Positions 35,093-46,649 of a stretch of 64,000 nt of DNA are shown here, piece after piece. The notes beneath the pieces are model-generated. The model was not told where the DNA came from and did no database searches. It saw only the letters and a program-made list of their open reading frames with translations. Each line of letters opens with the position of its first letter. The stretch's first letter is position 1. The DNA is from Paraburkholderia sp. Ac-20340 (GTDB taxonomy: Bacteria > Pseudomonadota > Gammaproteobacteria > Burkholderiales > Burkholderiaceae), in NCBI RefSeq assembly GCF_017104965.1, contig NZ_JAAGPR010000001.1:496001-560000 (forward strand), in the 5' to 3' direction. The position numbers and the translations under genes are program-made.

Positions 35093-36346
35093 ATGAAGGC
35101 AAATCACTCTCTGCGGCAAGGGGCGGCGCGGCCACGCGTTGCCATCAGGACGTGCGCCATTCTCGTTGGCGCGTGCATTGCGGCGCTGGCCGGCTGCAGC
35201 AAGCAGCAGGCGCCCATGGCGGCTCCGGCTGCCGAAGTCGGCGTACAGACCGTGCAGCCAACCCATATCGTGCTGACCACCGAACTTTCCGGGCGGCTCT
35301 CGTCGCTCAAGGTGTCGGACGTGCGCCCGCAGATCAGCGGCATCGTGCAGAAGCGCCTGTTCGTCGAAGGCTCGGACGTGAAGGCCGGGCAGCAGCTTTA
35401 TCAGATCGATCCGGCCTCCTATCAGGCGAGCTACGACGAAGCGCGCGGCACGCTCGCCAAGGCAAAGGCGACGCTGGCATCGGCGAAAACCAAGGCCGAC
35501 CGCTACGTCGATCTCGTCAAGATCAAGGCCGTGAGCCAGCAGGACTACGACGACGCGATCGCCGCCGTGCGCGAAGACGAAGCCGATGTGATTGCCGACC
35601 AGGCCTCGCTGGAGTCGGCGCGCGTCAATCTCGACCGCACGCGCATTACCGCGCCGATTTCCGGGCGTATCGGCGCCTCGTCGGTCACGGAAGGCGCGCT
35701 CGTCACCTCCGATCAAACCACGGCGCTGGCGACCATCCACGCCTTCGACCAGATGTATCTGGACGTCACGCGCTCGAGCGCGGAGTGGCTGAAGCTGCGC
35801 CGGGCCCTGGCGTCCGGCAAGCTCAAGCGCTCGGGCGAGAACGGCGCGGAAGTCAGCCTCGTGCTGGAAGACGGCACGGCCTACGCACACACGGGCACGC
35901 TGCAGTTCTCCGGCATTTCGGTCGATACGACCACGGGTTCGGTCACGCTGCGCGCGATCTTCCCGAACCCCGAGCGTGAATTGCTGCCGGGCATGTTCGT
36001 GCGCGCGAAGCTCGAAGAGGGCGCCGACGACAACGCGATCCTCGTACCGCAGATCGCTGTCACGCGCGGCTCGGACGGGCAGGCGAGCGTCTATGTGGTC
36101 GATGCGTCGTCGACCGTGCGTCAGGCCAGCGTCAAGGCCGACGATGCCTACGGCGATCAATGGATCGTCACCGACGGCCTGCACAGCGGCGAGCGCGTCG
36201 TGGTGAGCGGCCTGCAGGGCGTGAGCGTGGGCGCGAAGGTGAAGGTCGCGGCAGATACGGCTTCTGCGGTGCCGACGGCTTCCTCCGCATCGGCGGCATC
36301 GGCGGCATCGGCAGCCTCGACAGCCGCCGCCCCGGCAGCTCGATAA
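35093..36346 (+). CDS. RND efflux periplasmic adaptor lipoprotein
   Basis: A 417-residue membrane fusion protein (AcrA/MexA type). The signal ends with lipobox ALAGC. Then come a barrel-sandwich hybrid ([20 protein letters not shown]), an alpha-helical hairpin (about residues 100-170), beta-barrel and membrane-proximal domains. The tail is a low-complexity run of Ala, Ser and Thr ([20 protein letters not shown]). An ATG at 35057 in frame is possible. It joins the inner-membrane pump encoded 10 bp downstream to the outer-membrane factor. Confidence 0.92.
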   Translation: MKANHSLRQGAARPRVAIRTCAILVGACIAALAGCSKQQAPMAAPAAEVGVQTVQPTHIVLTTELSGRLSSLKVSDVRPQISGIVQKRLFVEGSDVKAGQQLYQIDPASYQASYDEARGTLAKAKATLASAKTKADRYVDLVKIKAVSQQDYDDAIAAVREDEADVIADQASLESARVNLDRTRITAPISGRIGASSVTEGALVTSDQTTALATIHAFDQMYLDVTRSSAEWLKLRRALASGKLKRSGENGAEVSLVLEDGTAYAHTGTLQFSGISVDTTTGSVTLRAIFPNPERELLPGMFVRAKLEEGADDNAILVPQIAVTRGSDGQASVYVVDASSTVRQASVKADDAYGDQWIVTDGLHSGERVVVSGLQGVSVGAKVKVAADTASAVPTASSASAASAASAASTAAAPAAR

Positions 36347-36356
36347 GGAGCGGCGC

Positions 36357-39300
36357 ATGGCGGACTTCTTTATCAAGCGGCCGATCCTCGCATGGGTGAT
36401 CGCCATCGTCATCATGCTGGTGGGCGCGGCGGCCCTGACCACGCTGCCCATCCAGCAATATCCGACGATCGCGCCACCTTCCGTGCAGGTGACGGCAACC
36501 TATCCGGGCGCTTCGGCCGACACCGTGGCGGCCACCGTCACGCAGGTGATCGAGCAGAAACTGAGCGGCATCGACAACCTGCTCTATATGTCGTCGACCA
36601 GCAGTTCGGCTGGACAGGCGACCATCACGCTTACCTTCAATGCGGGCACCGATCCCGACATCGCCCAGGTCCAGGTGCAGAACAAGGTGAGCCAGGCGAC
36701 GTCCTCGCTGCCCGAGACCGTGCAGGAGCAGGGCATTCAGGTTGCGAAGGCGTCGAACAACTTCATGATGATCGTTGCGCTGTCGTCGCCTGGCGGCAGC
36801 TATAACTCGATCGACCTCGGCAATATCATCGCCACGCAGATCGAAGATCCGATCTCGCAGTTGAACGGCGTGGGCGACGTGACGCTGTTCGGCGCGCAGC
36901 ATGCCATGCGCATCTGGCTCAATCCGGTCAAGCTGCGCAGCTTCGGGCTGATGACTTCGGACGTCACCACGGCGATCACCAACCAGAACATCCAGCTTTC
37001 GGTGGGTCAGGTGGGCGGCGCGCCCGCGACGGACTCGCAGGCGATCAACGCGACGATCCGCTCGTCCAGTCTGCTGACCACAGCCGATCAGTTCGGCGAC
37101 ATCCTGCTGCGCGTCAATACCGACGGCTCGAAAGTGCGCCTGAAGGACGTCGCGCGCGTGGAAGTGGGCGGCGACAGCTACGACACCTCGTCGCGCTACA
37201 ACGGCCAGCCGTCTTCGGCGGTGGCGATCAAGCTCGCGACCGGCGCGAACGCCATGGAAGTGGCGCGCGAAGTGCGCGCGAAGCTCGCGGAAATCCAGCC
37301 GCAACTGCCGCACGACGTGAAGATCAACTACCCGTACGACACGACGCCGTTCGTGCGCATCTCCATCGAGGAAGTGGTCAAGACGCTCTTCGAGGCAATC
37401 GTGCTGGTGTTCATCGTCATGTATCTGTTCCTGCAGAACGTGCGCTCGACGCTGATTCCGACCATCGTCGTGCCGGTCGCGCTGCTGGGCACATTCGGCG
37501 TGATGGCGGTGATTGGCTTCTCGATCAACGTGCTGTCGATGTTCGCGATGGTGCTGGCCATCGGCCTGCTGGTCGACGATGCGATCGTGGTGGTGGAAAA
37601 CGTCGAACGCCTGATGAGCGAGGAACGGCTTTCGCCGCGCGAAGCCACCCAGAAGGCGATGAAGCAGATCACCAGCGCGCTGGTGGGCGTGACCACGGTG
37701 CTGACCGCCGTGTTCGTGCCGATGGCGTTCTTCTCCGGCTCGACTGGCGCGATCTATCGCCAGTTCTCGATCACGATCGTTTCGGCGATGGTGCTTTCGG
37801 TGCTGCTCGCGCTGACGCTCACGCCCGCCCTGTGCGCGACGCTGCTGCGTCCGGTCGAGGAAGGCGAACACGAAAAACGCGGCTTTTTCGGCTGGTTCAA
37901 CCGCAAGTTTGCGTCGGGCAACGACCGTTACAGCAGCGTCGTCGGGCGTGCGATTTCGCGGCCGGTGCGCTGGATGCTGGTCTATGCGTGCATGGGCGGT
38001 CTCGTCGCGTTGCTGTACGTGACGCTGCCTTCGTCGTATCTGCCGGATGAGGATCAGGGTTACTTCCTCGTGTCGATCAGTACGCCGGTGGGCACGCCTG
38101 CATCGCGCACGCTCAAGGCTGTGGAAGCGGCGGAAAACTACTTCCTGCACGACGAGCCGGGCGTGGCGCAGATGATTACCGTGAACGGCTTCAGCTTCAA
38201 CGGGCAAGGGCAGAACAACGCGCTGGCCTTCGTCGCGCTGAAGGACTGGAGCGAGCGCGGCGCGCACGATAGCGCGGCCGAGATCATCGCGCGTGCCAAT
38301 CGCAAGCTGGGCGCGAATCGCGATGCGCAGACGTTCGTGCTGAATCCGCCCGCGATTCAGGAACTCGGCACGCAAAGCGGTCTGGACTTCGAAATCGAGG
38401 ATCGCGCGGGGCAGGGCCACGACAAGCTGCTGGCCGCGCGCAACCAGTTCATGGCGCTGGCCGCGAAGAACGGCGCGCTGGCGATGGTGCGGCCTTCGGG
38501 GCTGGAGGACACGCCGGAACTCACGGTCGATATCGATCGTGAAAAGGCTTCTGCGCTGGGGCTTTCGGTATCGGATATCAACGACACGCTGCAAACGGCG
38601 TTCGGCTCCTCGTATGTCAATAACTACATCGACACGGGGCGTATCCAGAAGGTGTATGTGCAGGGCGAGGCGCAGTACCGCATGATGCCGTCCGATATCA
38701 ACAACTGGTTCGTGCGCGCGAGTTCGTCTTCATCTTCGTCGAGTTCGTCGTCCTCTTCGACGTCTTCTTCGAGCAGTTCGTCGACTTCGGATTCGTCGAG
38801 CAGCACGTCGAGCTACGACGGCCAGATGGTGCCGTTCTCGGCGTTCGCGACCAGCCGCTGGTCGTTCGGCCCGCCGCAGATCGAGCGCTACAACCGGCAA
38901 CTCGCGATGGAAATGTCCGCGCAGGCCGGCGGCAGTTCGAGTACCGGCGAGGCGATGACCGCCGTGAAGGAGATCGCGAAGAAGCTGCCGGCCGGTTTCG
39001 GCGTGGAGTGGACCGGGCAATCGTTCCAGGAAGTGGAGGCGGGTTCGCAGGCGGCGTATCTCTATGCCATCTCGATCATCGTCGTGTTCCTGTGCCTGGC
39101 CGGTCTCTACGAGAGCTGGTCGGTGCCGCTCGCGGTGATTCTGGTGGTGCCGCTGGGCGCGCTCGGCGCACTGGCGGCGGCGCATCTGCGCGGCCTCGAC
39201 AACGATATCTACTTCAAGGTAGGCCTGCTCGCGACCATCGGCCTGTCGACCAAGAACGCGATTCTGATCGTCGAATTCGCCAAGGATCTGCAGGACGAAG

Positions 39301-39584
39301 GGCACTCGTTGCTCGATGCCGTGATCAAGGCCGCGCATATGCGTTTGCGGCCGATCCTGATGACTTCGCTGGCCTTCATCTTCGGCGTGCTGCCGCTCGT
39401 GATCAGCTCGGGCGCAGGCGCGGGCGCGCGTCACGCGATCGGCACCGGCGTGACCGGCGGCATGATTTCCGCGACCGTGCTGGCGATCTTCTTCGTGCCG
39501 GTGTTTTTCGTCGTGGTGCGTCGCCTGTTTGGCGAGCATGGCCACGCTGCGCAAGACGATCAGGCGCAAAAGGGGGAAGCATGA
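36357..39584 (+). CDS. RND multidrug efflux permease (AcrB/MexB type) with serine-rich insert
   Basis: A 1075-residue HAE1-type resistance-nodulation-division pump, twelve transmembrane helices and two large periplasmic loops. The start [20 protein letters not shown] and the proton-relay helix region [16 protein letters not shown] (adjacent aspartates) are intact. The oddity is residues 789-819, a 31-residue tract of Ser with a few Thr and one Asp, placed in the second periplasmic domain just before [11 protein letters not shown], where AcrB has only a short turn. Frame and flanks are otherwise normal, so the pump is probably functional. The stop overlaps the next gene's ATG. Confidence 0.93.
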   Translation: MADFFIKRPILAWVIAIVIMLVGAAALTTLPIQQYPTIAPPSVQVTATYPGASADTVAATVTQVIEQKLSGIDNLLYMSSTSSSAGQATITLTFNAGTDPDIAQVQVQNKVSQATSSLPETVQEQGIQVAKASNNFMMIVALSSPGGSYNSIDLGNIIATQIEDPISQLNGVGDVTLFGAQHAMRIWLNPVKLRSFGLMTSDVTTAITNQNIQLSVGQVGGAPATDSQAINATIRSSSLLTTADQFGDILLRVNTDGSKVRLKDVARVEVGGDSYDTSSRYNGQPSSAVAIKLATGANAMEVAREVRAKLAEIQPQLPHDVKINYPYDTTPFVRISIEEVVKTLFEAIVLVFIVMYLFLQNVRSTLIPTIVVPVALLGTFGVMAVIGFSINVLSMFAMVLAIGLLVDDAIVVVENVERLMSEERLSPREATQKAMKQITSALVGVTTVLTAVFVPMAFFSGSTGAIYRQFSITIVSAMVLSVLLALTLTPALCATLLRPVEEGEHEKRGFFGWFNRKFASGNDRYSSVVGRAISRPVRWMLVYACMGGLVALLYVTLPSSYLPDEDQGYFLVSISTPVGTPASRTLKAVEAAENYFLHDEPGVAQMITVNGFSFNGQGQNNALAFVALKDWSERGAHDSAAEIIARANRKLGANRDAQTFVLNPPAIQELGTQSGLDFEIEDRAGQGHDKLLAARNQFMALAAKNGALAMVRPSGLEDTPELTVDIDREKASALGLSVSDINDTLQTAFGSSYVNNYIDTGRIQKVYVQGEAQYRMMPSDINNWFVRASSSSSSSSSSSSSTSSSSSSSTSDSSSSTSSYDGQMVPFSAFATSRWSFGPPQIERYNRQLAMEMSAQAGGSSSTGEAMTAVKEIAKKLPAGFGVEWTGQSFQEVEAGSQAAYLYAISIIVVFLCLAGLYESWSVPLAVILVVPLGALGALAAAHLRGLDNDIYFKVGLLATIGLSTKNAILIVEFAKDLQDEGHSLLDAVIKAAHMRLRPILMTSLAFIFGVLPLVISSGAGAGARHAIGTGVTGGMISATVLAIFFVPVFFVVVRRLFGEHGHAAQDDQAQKGEA
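38721..38813 (+). repeat. Low-complexity serine-codon tract inside the RND permease
   Basis: Ninety-three bases made almost only of TCG, TCT, AGT, AGC, TCA and TCC codons, encoding 27 Ser, three Thr and one Asp. The mixed codon use means it is not a simple trinucleotide run. It adds a flexible hydrophilic loop to the periplasmic side of the pump. Confidence 0.85.
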
Positions 39585-41041
39585 AACTCAAATGGATGAG
39601 CGCCTTGATCGCGAGCACGCTCTGCGCGTGTTCGCTCGACCCGGCGTATCAGCGGCCCGCCGCGCCCGTCGATAACGGCTGGCCGACCGGCGACGCGTAT
39701 CGAAGCAGCACGACACAAAACGCCGCGCAAGGCGCTACGCAGAACAACCCCGCGAACGCGCAAGCGCCGCTCGCGGCGGACATGGGCTGGCGAGATTTCT
39801 TCCGCGACGCGCGCCTGCAGCGCCTGATCGAACTGGCGCTGGAGAACAACCGCGATCTGCGCGTGGCCGCGCTCGACGTCGAGGAATACGAAGCGCAGTA
39901 CCGCATCGCGCGCGCGAATCTCGGACCGGCGATCGAGGCCTCGGGTTCGCTGACGCGCGAGCGATCGGCGGGCGTGATCAGTTCGTCGAGTTCGGTGAGC
40001 GTGGGCATGTCGTCGTGGGAGATCGACTTTTTCGGCCGCCTGCGCAGTCTGAAGCGCCAGGCGCTCGAACAGTACCTCTCGACCGATGCCGCGCGCACGA
40101 GCACGCAGTTGAGCCTGGTCGCCACGGTGGCGACGGACTATCTGCAACTGCTCGCCGATGAAGCCAGCCTCGAAATCTCGCAGCGCACCGTCGATGCCGA
40201 TCAGCAGACCTTCGAGCTGACGCTGAAAATGATGGATCGCGGCAGTTCGTCGATCCAGGACGTGCAGCAGGCGCGCACGACGCTGGCGAGCGCGCGTTCG
40301 GATCTGGCGGCGTACACGCGTGCCGTGGCGCAGGATCGCAACAATCTGGTGGCCGCCATCGGCTGCCCGTTGCCCGACGATCTGCCGCCGCGCACGACGC
40401 TGATGCAAAGCCAGTCGATGCTGGCCGATATCGGCGAGGGCGTGCCGTCCGATCTGCTGACGCGCCGGCCCGATATCGTCGAAGCCGAACATACGCTGAA
40501 GGCGGCGAATGCGAATATCGGCGCGGCGCGCGCGGCGTTTTTCCCGAAGATCGAGTTGACGGCGACGGCGGGTACGTCGAGTACCGGTTTGTCGGGGCTG
40601 TTCAAGGCAGGCAGCGGCGCGTGGGCGTTCGCGCCGACTATCAGCGTGCCGATTTTCGAATGGGGCTATAACCAGGCGACGCTCGATGTGGCGAACGTCG
40701 AAAAGAAAATCGAGATCGCCAATTACGAGCAGGCCATTCAGACGGCGTTCAAGGAAGTGGCGAATGCGCTGGCGGGACGCAGCACGTATGTCGCGCAGAC
40801 GGCAGCCGACCGCGAATACGTGACGGCCGCGCAGGAGTATTACGACACTGCGCAGGCGCGATATCAGCGCGGCACGGATAGCTTTCTGACTTTGCTCGAT
40901 GCGCAGCGTTCGCTGTATACGGCGCAGCAGCAGCTTGTGACGGACACGATGTCCCAGCTTTCGAACCTGATCACGCTTTATAAGGTGTTGGGCGGCGGCT
41001 GGAGCGAGACGAGTGTGCCAGCGCAGGCGGCGGTGAATTAA
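39581..41041 (+). CDS. RND outer-membrane factor, NodT/OprM-type lipoprotein
   Basis: A 486-residue outer-membrane efflux channel. The signal peptide ends at TLCACS, an unusual lipobox with Cys also at position -2 of the modified Cys, followed by the family opening SLDPAYQRP. Two repeated outer-membrane efflux domains follow, with long helices and the [17 protein letters not shown] motif. The ATG overlaps the permease stop (ATGA) and has AGGGGGAAGC upstream. Together with the two preceding genes it completes a tripartite pump. Confidence 0.92.
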   Translation: MKLKWMSALIASTLCACSLDPAYQRPAAPVDNGWPTGDAYRSSTTQNAAQGATQNNPANAQAPLAADMGWRDFFRDARLQRLIELALENNRDLRVAALDVEEYEAQYRIARANLGPAIEASGSLTRERSAGVISSSSSVSVGMSSWEIDFFGRLRSLKRQALEQYLSTDAARTSTQLSLVATVATDYLQLLADEASLEISQRTVDADQQTFELTLKMMDRGSSSIQDVQQARTTLASARSDLAAYTRAVAQDRNNLVAAIGCPLPDDLPPRTTLMQSQSMLADIGEGVPSDLLTRRPDIVEAEHTLKAANANIGAARAAFFPKIELTATAGTSSTGLSGLFKAGSGAWAFAPTISVPIFEWGYNQATLDVANVEKKIEIANYEQAIQTAFKEVANALAGRSTYVAQTAADREYVTAAQEYYDTAQARYQRGTDSFLTLLDAQRSLYTAQQQLVTDTMSQLSNLITLYKVLGGGWSETSVPAQAAVN

Positions 41042-41063
41042 GGAACGATTGGCGTTTATGTCG

Positions 41064-41108
41064 ACGGCGCGGTGCCTGCCTGGTGTGGGGACCGCGCCGT
41101 TTTGTTTT
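41064..41108 (+). terminator. Rho-independent terminator of the RND operon
   Basis: ACGGCGCGGT (41064-41073) pairs perfectly with ACCGCGCCGT (41091-41100) around a 17-base loop and is followed by TTTGTTTT. It lies 22 bp after the outer-membrane factor stop. Confidence 0.85.
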
Positions 41109-41276
41109 GGGTTTTGTGGCGCGACCCATGACTTAACATAATCTTAATTATCGCATCTTCATTAGGGTCGAATGTTATAATCTCAACCCCGTATCGCTGG
41201 CACGGCGCCTCGTCTGCCAGTACGCTGTGCACGTGTTGCTCCTGATTTTCACAACCGCAGTCCGACCAAACCGCGC

Positions 41277-42326
41277 ATGACCAACGAACCAGCCAATCCC
41301 GCCTGGGCCGAAGACTATCGCCATTGGCTCGCCGAGGTGAAACAGCGCGTCGAACATGCGCGCCAACGCGCCGTCGCCAGCGTGAATCGGGAATTGGTGA
41401 CGCTGTACTGGCAGATCGGTCAGGACATTCTCGAGCGGCAACTGGCTCAAGGCTGGGGTGCCGGGGTTATCGACCGGCTCGCGCGCGATCTCAAGGCGGC
41501 GTTCCCCGACATGCGTGGATTCTCGCCACGCAACCTCAAGTACATGCGCGCGCTGGCTCAGGCGTTCCCGCAGCCGGAATTTGTGCAACAACCCGTTGCA
41601 CAATTGCCGTGGTCCCACGTCGTCACCTTGCTCGACAAGCTCGACGACGCGCCTTCGCGCCTCTGGTACGCCGCAAAATCCCTCGAACACGGCTGGTCGC
41701 GAAGCGTTCTGGTCATGCAGATCGAGACCGCGGCGCACTCGCGCGCAGGCAACGCCGTGACGAATTTCGCCGATCGCCTGCCGTCGCCGCAATCCGATCT
41801 CGCGCGGGACGCGCTGAAAGATCCGTACATCTTCGACTTTCTGGGCCTGACCGAAAGCGCGCAGGAACGCGACATCGAGCGCGCGCTCACGCAACACATC
41901 ACGCGCTTCCTGCTGGAACTGGGCGCCGGCTTCGCCTTCGTCGGGCGCCAGTACCGGCTGGAAATCGGCGGCGACGAGTTCTTCATCGACCTGCTGTTCT
42001 ACCACCTGAAGCTGAGATGCTACGTGGTCGTCGAATTGAAAACGACGCCCTTCAAGCCGGAATACGCCGGGCAACTCAACTTTTATCTGTCCGCGATTGA
42101 TGCGCAGGTGAAGGCACCGGACGACCAGCCGACCATCGGGCTGCTGCTGTGCAAGGAGAAAAACCGGCTTGTGGCCGAATATGCCTTGCGAGGCATGGCC
42201 AAGCCGATGGGCGTGGCCGAATACCAGTTGATGCGCGAAGTGCCGCCGGCGATGGAAACAGGCCTCCCGACGATCGATCAGATCGAAGCCGAACTCCGTC
42301 CGGATTTTCCGGATTCGGCGAGCTAG
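41277..42326 (+). CDS. PDDEXK nuclease, YhcG/DUF1016 family
   Basis: A 349-residue protein. The N-terminal half is the DUF1016 helical domain (LVTLYWQIGQDILERQ, FSPRNLKYMRALAQAF). The C-terminal half is a PD-(D/E)XK nuclease fold with EFFIDLLFYH (catalytic Asp) and VVVELKTTPFKPEYAGQL (ExK pair). It stands alone between the RND operon terminator and the convergent amidase gene, in an AT-rich upstream region. YhcG proteins are often near restriction-modification or defence genes; none is here. A nuclease or repair role is inferred from the fold only. Confidence 0.88.
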   Translation: MTNEPANPAWAEDYRHWLAEVKQRVEHARQRAVASVNRELVTLYWQIGQDILERQLAQGWGAGVIDRLARDLKAAFPDMRGFSPRNLKYMRALAQAFPQPEFVQQPVAQLPWSHVVTLLDKLDDAPSRLWYAAKSLEHGWSRSVLVMQIETAAHSRAGNAVTNFADRLPSPQSDLARDALKDPYIFDFLGLTESAQERDIERALTQHITRFLLELGAGFAFVGRQYRLEIGGDEFFIDLLFYHLKLRCYVVVELKTTPFKPEYAGQLNFYLSAIDAQVKAPDDQPTIGLLLCKEKNRLVAEYALRGMAKPMGVAEYQLMREVPPAMETGLPTIDQIEAELRPDFPDSAS

Positions 42327-42396
42327 TTCTCACCGGTCCACGGACGGTTAAGCGGAAGCGATCGACGTGCTCACGGTTCGATCGCGCGCTCAACAC

Positions 42397-43500
<1,104 letters not shown>

Positions 43501-43836
43501 TCAGTGGCTGATCATCCAGGGCCGTCCCGCCGGCCGTTTGAGGCCGTCCGACGCCGCTCCGGCAAGCTTCGCCGCGCCGCCCGAACAGCAACTGCAACCG
43601 GCGCGATGACGCAGCGGCGGCCCGTCGCCGGACTGACGCGGCGCATGTGCAGCACGCTCGTTGGTCGCGTGCGCGGCGCGGCTCGTGCCCGCCATCAAGG
43701 CCAGCGCGGGCGCGCCGATAACGCGGCCGCCCTCCTCCCCGCACGCGGGACAACGGCACGGCTTGTCGCGCTCGGCGATGCGGCGCATGACGGAGAATGG
43801 CCCGCAATTCGCGCACTCGAAGTCATAGATCGGCAT
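43501..43836 (-). CDS. fmdB: FmdB-family zinc-ribbon protein
   Basis: A 111-residue protein with an N-terminal zinc ribbon, MPIYDFECANCG with Cys8 and Cys11 paired with Cys29 and Cys32 (CPAC). A longer tail is Ala/Gly/His-rich and holds a second Cys cluster (CSCCSGG). FmdB was named as a putative regulator in the formamidase operon of Methylophilus. Position between fmdA (30 bp) and amiE matches that context. Function remains uncertain. Confidence 0.88.
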   Translation of the reverse strand: MPIYDFECANCGPFSVMRRIAERDKPCRCPACGEEGGRVIGAPALALMAGTSRAAHATNERAAHAPRQSGDGPPLRHRAGCSCCSGGAAKLAGAASDGLKRPAGRPWMISH

Positions 43837-43866
43837 GACAGCCTCCTTTTAAAAACATCCGCAGAC

Positions 43867-45105
43867 TCAAGCCTTCGCGAGATCCGGCGAACACGGCAGA
43901 TCCACGCCGCCCTTGATGTGCTGGATCGGGCCATCGGCGTTAGGGCGAATGTCGAAGTCGAATATCTGCGTCGGCAGCCACAAGGTCGCGCAGGCATTCG
44001 GAATATCGACCACGCCGCTGATATGCCCCTGCACCGGCGCGCAGCCCAGCAGCGAATACGCCTGCGCACCGGAATAGCCGAACTTCTTCAGATACTCGAT
44101 GGCGTTCAGACACGCCTGGCGATACGCAGTGGTCACGTCGAGATAATGCTGGCCGCCCTGCTCGTCGACGGAAATGCCTTCGAAAATGAGGTAATCGTTG
44201 TAGTTGGGCGTGATCGGGCTGGGCTGGAATACGGGGTTGCGAATGCCGTATTTCGCCATGCCGCCCTTGATCAGATTCACGCGCATATGCACCCAGCCCG
44301 CCATTTCGATCGCGCCGCAGAAGGTGATCTCGCCGTCGCCCTGGCTGAAGTGCAGATCGCCGACCGATAGGCCCGCGCCATCCACGTAGACGGGGAAAAA
44401 CACCTTCGAGCCGCGCGACAGATCCTTGATATCGCAATTGCCGCCATGCTCGCGCGGCGGCACCGTGCGTGCGCCCTGCGCGGCGGCTTTATCGCGCGCC
44501 TCGCCCGCGAGCTTGCCCATGTGCGCGGTGGCCGCGAACGGCGGATTCGCGAGCGGCGGCACACGCTCGGGCTCGGTCGCGATCAGCGCGGTTTCGCGCG
44601 CGTTCCAGGTCTCCAGCAGCTTCGGATCGGGCAGGCAACCGATCAGGCCCGGGTGAATCAGGCCTGCGAAATTCACGCCCGGAATATGGCGCGAACTCGT
44701 ATAGACGCCGTGAAAATCCCAGATCGATTTTTGCGCGCTGGGGAAATGGTCGGTCAGAAAGCCGCCGCCGTTGGTCTTCGAAAAGAAGCCGTTGAAGCCC
44801 CACTGGCTGTCGTCTTTCGCGCCGATGTCGAGCAGATCCACCACCAGCAGGTCGCCCGGCTCCGCGCCGTGTACGCCCACCGGGCCGGAGAGAAAGTGCA
44901 CGATCGACAGGTCGATGTCGCGCACGTCGTCGGCGCTGTCGTCGTTCTTGATGAAGCCGCCGGTCCAGTCGTAGGTTTCGAGGATGAAATCGTCGCCGGG
45001 CTTGACCCAGCAGGCCATCGGAATGTCGGGGTGCCAGCGGTTGTGCACCTGTTCGTTTTCGTAGGCCGACTGGTTCAGATCGACCTTGATGAGAGTGTCG
45101 GGCAT
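43867..45105 (-). CDS. fmdA: Formamidase FmdA
   Basis: A 412-residue formamidase of the FmdA/AmdA acetamidase-formamidase family, hydrolysing formamide to formate and ammonia. Family blocks visible: HNRWHPDIPMACWVKPGD, ETYDWTGGFIKNDDSADDV, SGPVGVHGAEPGDLLVVDLLD and GGNCDIKDLSRGSKV. The ATG at 45105 has AGGAG nine bases before it and gives the usual start MPDTLIKVDLNQ; the frame is open further upstream. It follows urtE by 61 bp in the amide operon. Confidence 0.95.
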   Translation of the reverse strand: MPDTLIKVDLNQSAYENEQVHNRWHPDIPMACWVKPGDDFILETYDWTGGFIKNDDSADDVRDIDLSIVHFLSGPVGVHGAEPGDLLVVDLLDIGAKDDSQWGFNGFFSKTNGGGFLTDHFPSAQKSIWDFHGVYTSSRHIPGVNFAGLIHPGLIGCLPDPKLLETWNARETALIATEPERVPPLANPPFAATAHMGKLAGEARDKAAAQGARTVPPREHGGNCDIKDLSRGSKVFFPVYVDGAGLSVGDLHFSQGDGEITFCGAIEMAGWVHMRVNLIKGGMAKYGIRNPVFQPSPITPNYNDYLIFEGISVDEQGGQHYLDVTTAYRQACLNAIEYLKKFGYSGAQAYSLLGCAPVQGHISGVVDIPNACATLWLPTQIFDFDIRPNADGPIQHIKGGVDLPCSPDLAKA

Positions 45106-45166
45106 TGCGTTCGCTCCTGGTTTCGCGGATTGACATACGGCGCGGCGCGCGAGAGCCGCGCCGCGC

Positions 45167-45856
45167 TCAGACGGAGAGGTATTCGCGGATGCGCTCGGTG
45201 TCGCCCGCATCGCGCGTGCTTTGATGCACGAAGCGCCCGCCTTCGATCACGAAGAGCCGGTCGGCGACGTCAAGCGCAAAGCTCAACACCTGCTCCGAAA
45301 CAACGATGGCGATATTGCGGCTCGTGCGAATCTGGTTGAGCGCGCGGGCGATGTCCTTGATGACGGACGGCTGAATGCCCTCGGTGGGCTCGTCGAGCAG
45401 CAGCACCTTCGGGTCGGTCGCGAGCGCGCGCGCAATCGCGAGTTGCTGCTGCTGACCGCCCGAGAGATTGCCGCCCTTGCGCTTGCGCATGTCGAACAGC
45501 ACGGGAAACAGCGCGTAAAGTTCGTCGGGCACGCGCTGGCTCTGTGCGTTTTCGAGGCCCGTCTGGATGTTTTCCTCGACGCTCAGCGAAGCGAAAATCT
45601 GCCGTCCCTGCGGCACATAGCCGATGCCTTTGGACACGCGGCGATAGCTCTCGTCCTTCGAAACGTCGGCGCCGCCCACGCGCACCGTGCCGCGGCTGGC
45701 GGGCAGCATGCCAATCAGCGCCTTGAACAGCGTCGTCTTGCCCATGCCATTGCGGCCCATCACGGCCACGCTTTCTCCTTGCGCAACCGAAAAGCCGATG
45801 CCGTGCAGCACTTCGCTCTGCCCGTAGCTGACGACGAGATCGTCGACTTCCAGCAT
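45167..45856 (-). CDS. urtE: Urea/short-chain amide ABC transporter ATPase UrtE
   Basis: A 229-residue LivF-type ATPase. Walker A GRNGMGKT, signature NLSGGQQQQLAIARAL and Walker B LLLDEPTEGIQPS are all present; the EGIQPSVI block is typical of UrtE. The ATG at 45856 has GGAG eight bases upstream. It partners UrtD as the second ATPase of the importer. Confidence 0.93.
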   Translation of the reverse strand: MLEVDDLVVSYGQSEVLHGIGFSVAQGESVAVMGRNGMGKTTLFKALIGMLPASRGTVRVGGADVSKDESYRRVSKGIGYVPQGRQIFASLSVEENIQTGLENAQSQRVPDELYALFPVLFDMRKRKGGNLSGGQQQQLAIARALATDPKVLLLDEPTEGIQPSVIKDIARALNQIRTSRNIAIVVSEQVLSFALDVADRLFVIEGGRFVHQSTRDAGDTERIREYLSV

Positions 45857-45902
45857 GATGTGTTCTCCGTGTTGTCGTTCGATGCTCAACTCAGTGGCCA
45901 AT

Positions 45903-46646
45903 TCAGTGGCCCAGATAAACGTCGATCACGCGCGGATCGGCCTGCACCTGCGCCATCGGCCCTTCCGCGAGAATCTTGCCCTGATGCATGACCGTGACCT
46001 TGTGCGCGATTCGCTCGACGAAGGCCATGTCATGCTCGATCACGATCATCGAGCGGTTGCGGCAAATCCGGTCGAGCAGATCGGCCGTCAATTCGCGCTC
46101 GCGCACACTCATGCCTGCGATCGGTTCGTCGAGCATCAATAATTCGGGATCCTGCATAAGCAGCATGCCGATTTCGAGCCACTGTTTCTGGCCGTGCGAA
46201 AGCAGCCCCGCTTCCATATCGAGCGACGCCGCCAGCCCGATCTCGTCGGCCACGGCGCGCACGCGGTCGGCCACTTCGGAGTCTTCGCGGTAAGCCAGCG
46301 CGCCGAACACGCTGCGTCCGCGCGGAAACGACACTTCCAGGTTCTGCGCCACGCTCAGGTTTTCGTAGATCGACGGCGTCTGGAACTTGCGGCCGATGCC
46401 TTTACGCACGCGGCGGAATTCCGCGAGATTGGTGATTTCCTCGTTGCGAAACTTGATGCTGCCCGCCGTTTCCTTCGTCTTGCCGCAGATGAGATCGAGC
46501 AGCGTGGTCTTGCCCGCGCCATTCGGGCCGATCACTACGCGCAGTTCGCCGCGTTCGAGATAGAGATTGAGCGCGTCGATCGCCTTGAAACCGTCGAACG
46601 ACACGGTCAGGTCTTCGATCGCGAGCAGAAAGTCGGTATTGCTCAT
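45903..46646 (-). CDS. urtD: Urea/short-chain amide ABC transporter ATPase UrtD
   Basis: A 247-residue LivG-type ATPase with Walker A GPNGAGKT, the Q-loop in KFQTPSIYENLSV, signature LLSHGQKQWLEIGMLL (SHGQ instead of SGGQ, as usual in UrtD) and Walker B LLMLDEPIAGMS. It starts 3 bp after the urtC stop and is 46 bp from urtE. Confidence 0.94.
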   Translation of the reverse strand: MSNTDFLLAIEDLTVSFDGFKAIDALNLYLERGELRVVIGPNGAGKTTLLDLICGKTKETAGSIKFRNEEITNLAEFRRVRKGIGRKFQTPSIYENLSVAQNLEVSFPRGRSVFGALAYREDSEVADRVRAVADEIGLAASLDMEAGLLSHGQKQWLEIGMLLMQDPELLMLDEPIAGMSVRERELTADLLDRICRNRSMIVIEHDMAFVERIAHKVTVMHQGKILAEGPMAQVQADPRVIDVYLGH

Positions 46647-46649
46647 GCT

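Noticed and set aside
36168..38594. An 808-codon minus-strand frame under the RND permease
   Set aside because: Low-complexity Arg/His/Asp composition and exact antisense of a well-supported pump gene.
43867..45210. Extension of formamidase upstream to 45210
   Set aside because: The ATG at 45105 has a good ribosome site and the family start; the extra 35 residues are unconserved in character and reach into the urtE end.
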